Source: Oscillospiraceae bacterium
GTDB taxonomy: Bacteria > Bacillota > Clostridia > Oscillospirales > Ruminococcaceae
DNA length: 55,046 bases
Direction of reading: 5' to 3'
Assembly: GCA_028720105.1 (NCBI GenBank)
Contig: JAQYLI010000023.1
Location: 1-55,046 of the forward strand
Both the position numbers and the translations under genes were made by a program. Positions 54,156 through 55,046 of the stretch are shown here, one piece after another; the first letter of the stretch is position 1, and each line of letters starts with the position of its first letter. The notes under the pieces were generated by a model. The model did no database searches, was not told where the DNA came from, and saw nothing but the letters and a program-made list of their open reading frames with translations.

Positions 54156-55046
54156 ATGACGAAACGTAAAAAGATTGTGAAACTATTCTTGATTATCATT
54201 GCAATAATAATTATTTTGATATTAGGAATATACATGAATCACCGTATTCACTTAATAAAGGAAGCTGAATTTCTATCACCGCTTGGAGAAATTGTTCAGG
54301 TTGATGGAAATAATATGAGTGTTTATACCGAAGGAGATAGTGAAACAACACTGATTTTTATGTCGGGTGGAGGAACCAGTTCTCCTATCTTAGATTTCAA
54401 ATCCCTATATTCATGTTTGAGCGATGAATATAGAATTGCGGTCGTAGAAAAATTCGGATACGGGTTCAGCGATGTTGTTGATAAAAACAGAGATATTGAT
54501 TCGATACTGGAAGATACAAGAGCCGCATTGACAGCTGCAGGGTTAAATGCACCATATGTTTTATGTCCTCATTCAATGTCCGGACTTGAAGCACTGTATT
54601 GGGCACAGAAATATCCCGATGAGGTGTCTGCAATTATTGGACTTGATATGGCAGTACCGCAGTATTATGAAAGCATGAAAATCAATATGCCGCTTATGCG
54701 CATTTCAAGTTTTGCGGCCAAAATCGGAGTAACTCGTTTGATACCGGGAATTTCAGAAAGTGATGCAATTACAAATGGTACGTTAACCGATACTGAAAAG
54801 AAAATCTACAAAGCTGTTTTTTACAGCCGTACCGCAACACTAACGATGATCAACGAATGCGAATCAGTTAAAGCAAATGCGAAAAAAGTTCAGGATATGG
54901 GCGTTCCGCAGGTTCCAATGCTGCTGTTTATTTCGGACGGCTCCGGAGGGACAGGATTCGATAAAGAAACATGGCGCAGAATACCGGAAGAATATATTGC
55001 TCAAGTGGATAACGGAAAGTATATAGAATTGGATTGTCCGCATTAC
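54156..55046 (+). CDS. Membrane-anchored alpha/beta hydrolase (3' end outside the window)
   Basis: 297 codons are visible with no stop before the window end. Lys/Arg-rich start, one membrane segment (about residues 7-30), then an alpha/beta hydrolase fold outside the membrane: LIFMSGGGTSSPI (oxyanion-hole HGGG-like), VEKFGYGFSDV, and CPHSMSGLEAL with the nucleophilic serine at the nucleophile elbow. PHSMSG replaces the usual GHSxG. The acid residue is likely in LLFISDGSGG and the histidine in the DCPHY at the end. The ATG at 54156 has GAGGAA 9 bases upstream. Substrate unknown. Confidence 0.85.
   Translation, partial: MTKRKKIVKLFLIIIAIIIILILGIYMNHRIHLIKEAEFLSPLGEIVQVDGNNMSVYTEGDSETTLIFMSGGGTSSPILDFKSLYSCLSDEYRIAVVEKFGYGFSDVVDKNRDIDSILEDTRAALTAAGLNAPYVLCPHSMSGLEALYWAQKYPDEVSAIIGLDMAVPQYYESMKINMPLMRISSFAAKIGVTRLIPGISESDAITNGTLTDTEKKIYKAVFYSRTATLTMINECESVKANAKKVQDMGVPQVPMLLFISDGSGGTGFDKETWRRIPEEYIAQVDNGKYIELDCPHY

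Overview
The window looks like a chromosomal segment of a low- to mid-GC Gram-positive anaerobe of the Ruminococcus/Oscillospiraceae type. Pointers are RNase Y, a T-box leader, type III pantothenate kinase, RNase R directly behind secG, TTG and GTG starts behind strong Shine-Dalgarno sites, and a GH130 mannosylglucose phosphorylase resembling that of Ruminococcus albus. The genus is an inference. There is no rRNA and no CRISPR array; one tRNA-Leu is present.

Layout. 1-7.4 kb: an inverted pair of dispersed hairpin repeats, feoB, a large secreted repeat protein, tRNA-Leu(UAG) and a Na/Pi cotransporter. 7.7-12.3 kb (minus): coaX, a HAD phosphatase, a class B penicillin-binding protein and a lone GspF/PilC protein. 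12.5-17.5 kb (plus): secG, rnr, a GH130 phosphorylase and azlCD. 17.6-20.1 kb (minus): an anchored unknown protein and rny, the latter with a leader of about 340 nt. 20.5-26 kb (plus): a T-box leader with a likely threonine specifier, a DUF815 ATPase, an ABC substrate-binding protein and permease, a 24-codon stub that looks like the start of the missing ABC ATPase, then thrS. 26-29.3 kb: a YbgC thioesterase, a lipoprotein, rnhA and an L,D-transpeptidase.

29.3-39.4 kb carries the acetyl-cycle arginine pathway from N-acetylglutamate (argG, H, C, J, B, D, F). It is interspersed with a lipoprotein, a YjbR-family protein, an acidic 84-residue protein and a 29-residue peptide whose ribosome site sits in a hairpin. 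Palindromic TGCATATATGCA boxes precede argG. Copies of one hairpin repeat family follow the stops of argH, argC and argB.

39.4-49.3 kb (minus) is the most striking region: one tightly overlapping transcription unit of five cobalamin-binding radical SAM proteins of two subfamilies, a GH3-family adenylate-forming enzyme and two probable GNAT acyltransferases. I know of no characterised pathway with this set; it looks like an undescribed biosynthetic operon.

49.4-55 kb is decayed or mobile: a twice-frameshifted small membrane protein gene, a DUF4261 gene, a 5'-truncated GH59 galactosidase meeting a 5'-truncated phage holin head-to-head within a few bases, a phage-type amidase, a small unknown protein and an alpha/beta hydrolase cut by the window end.
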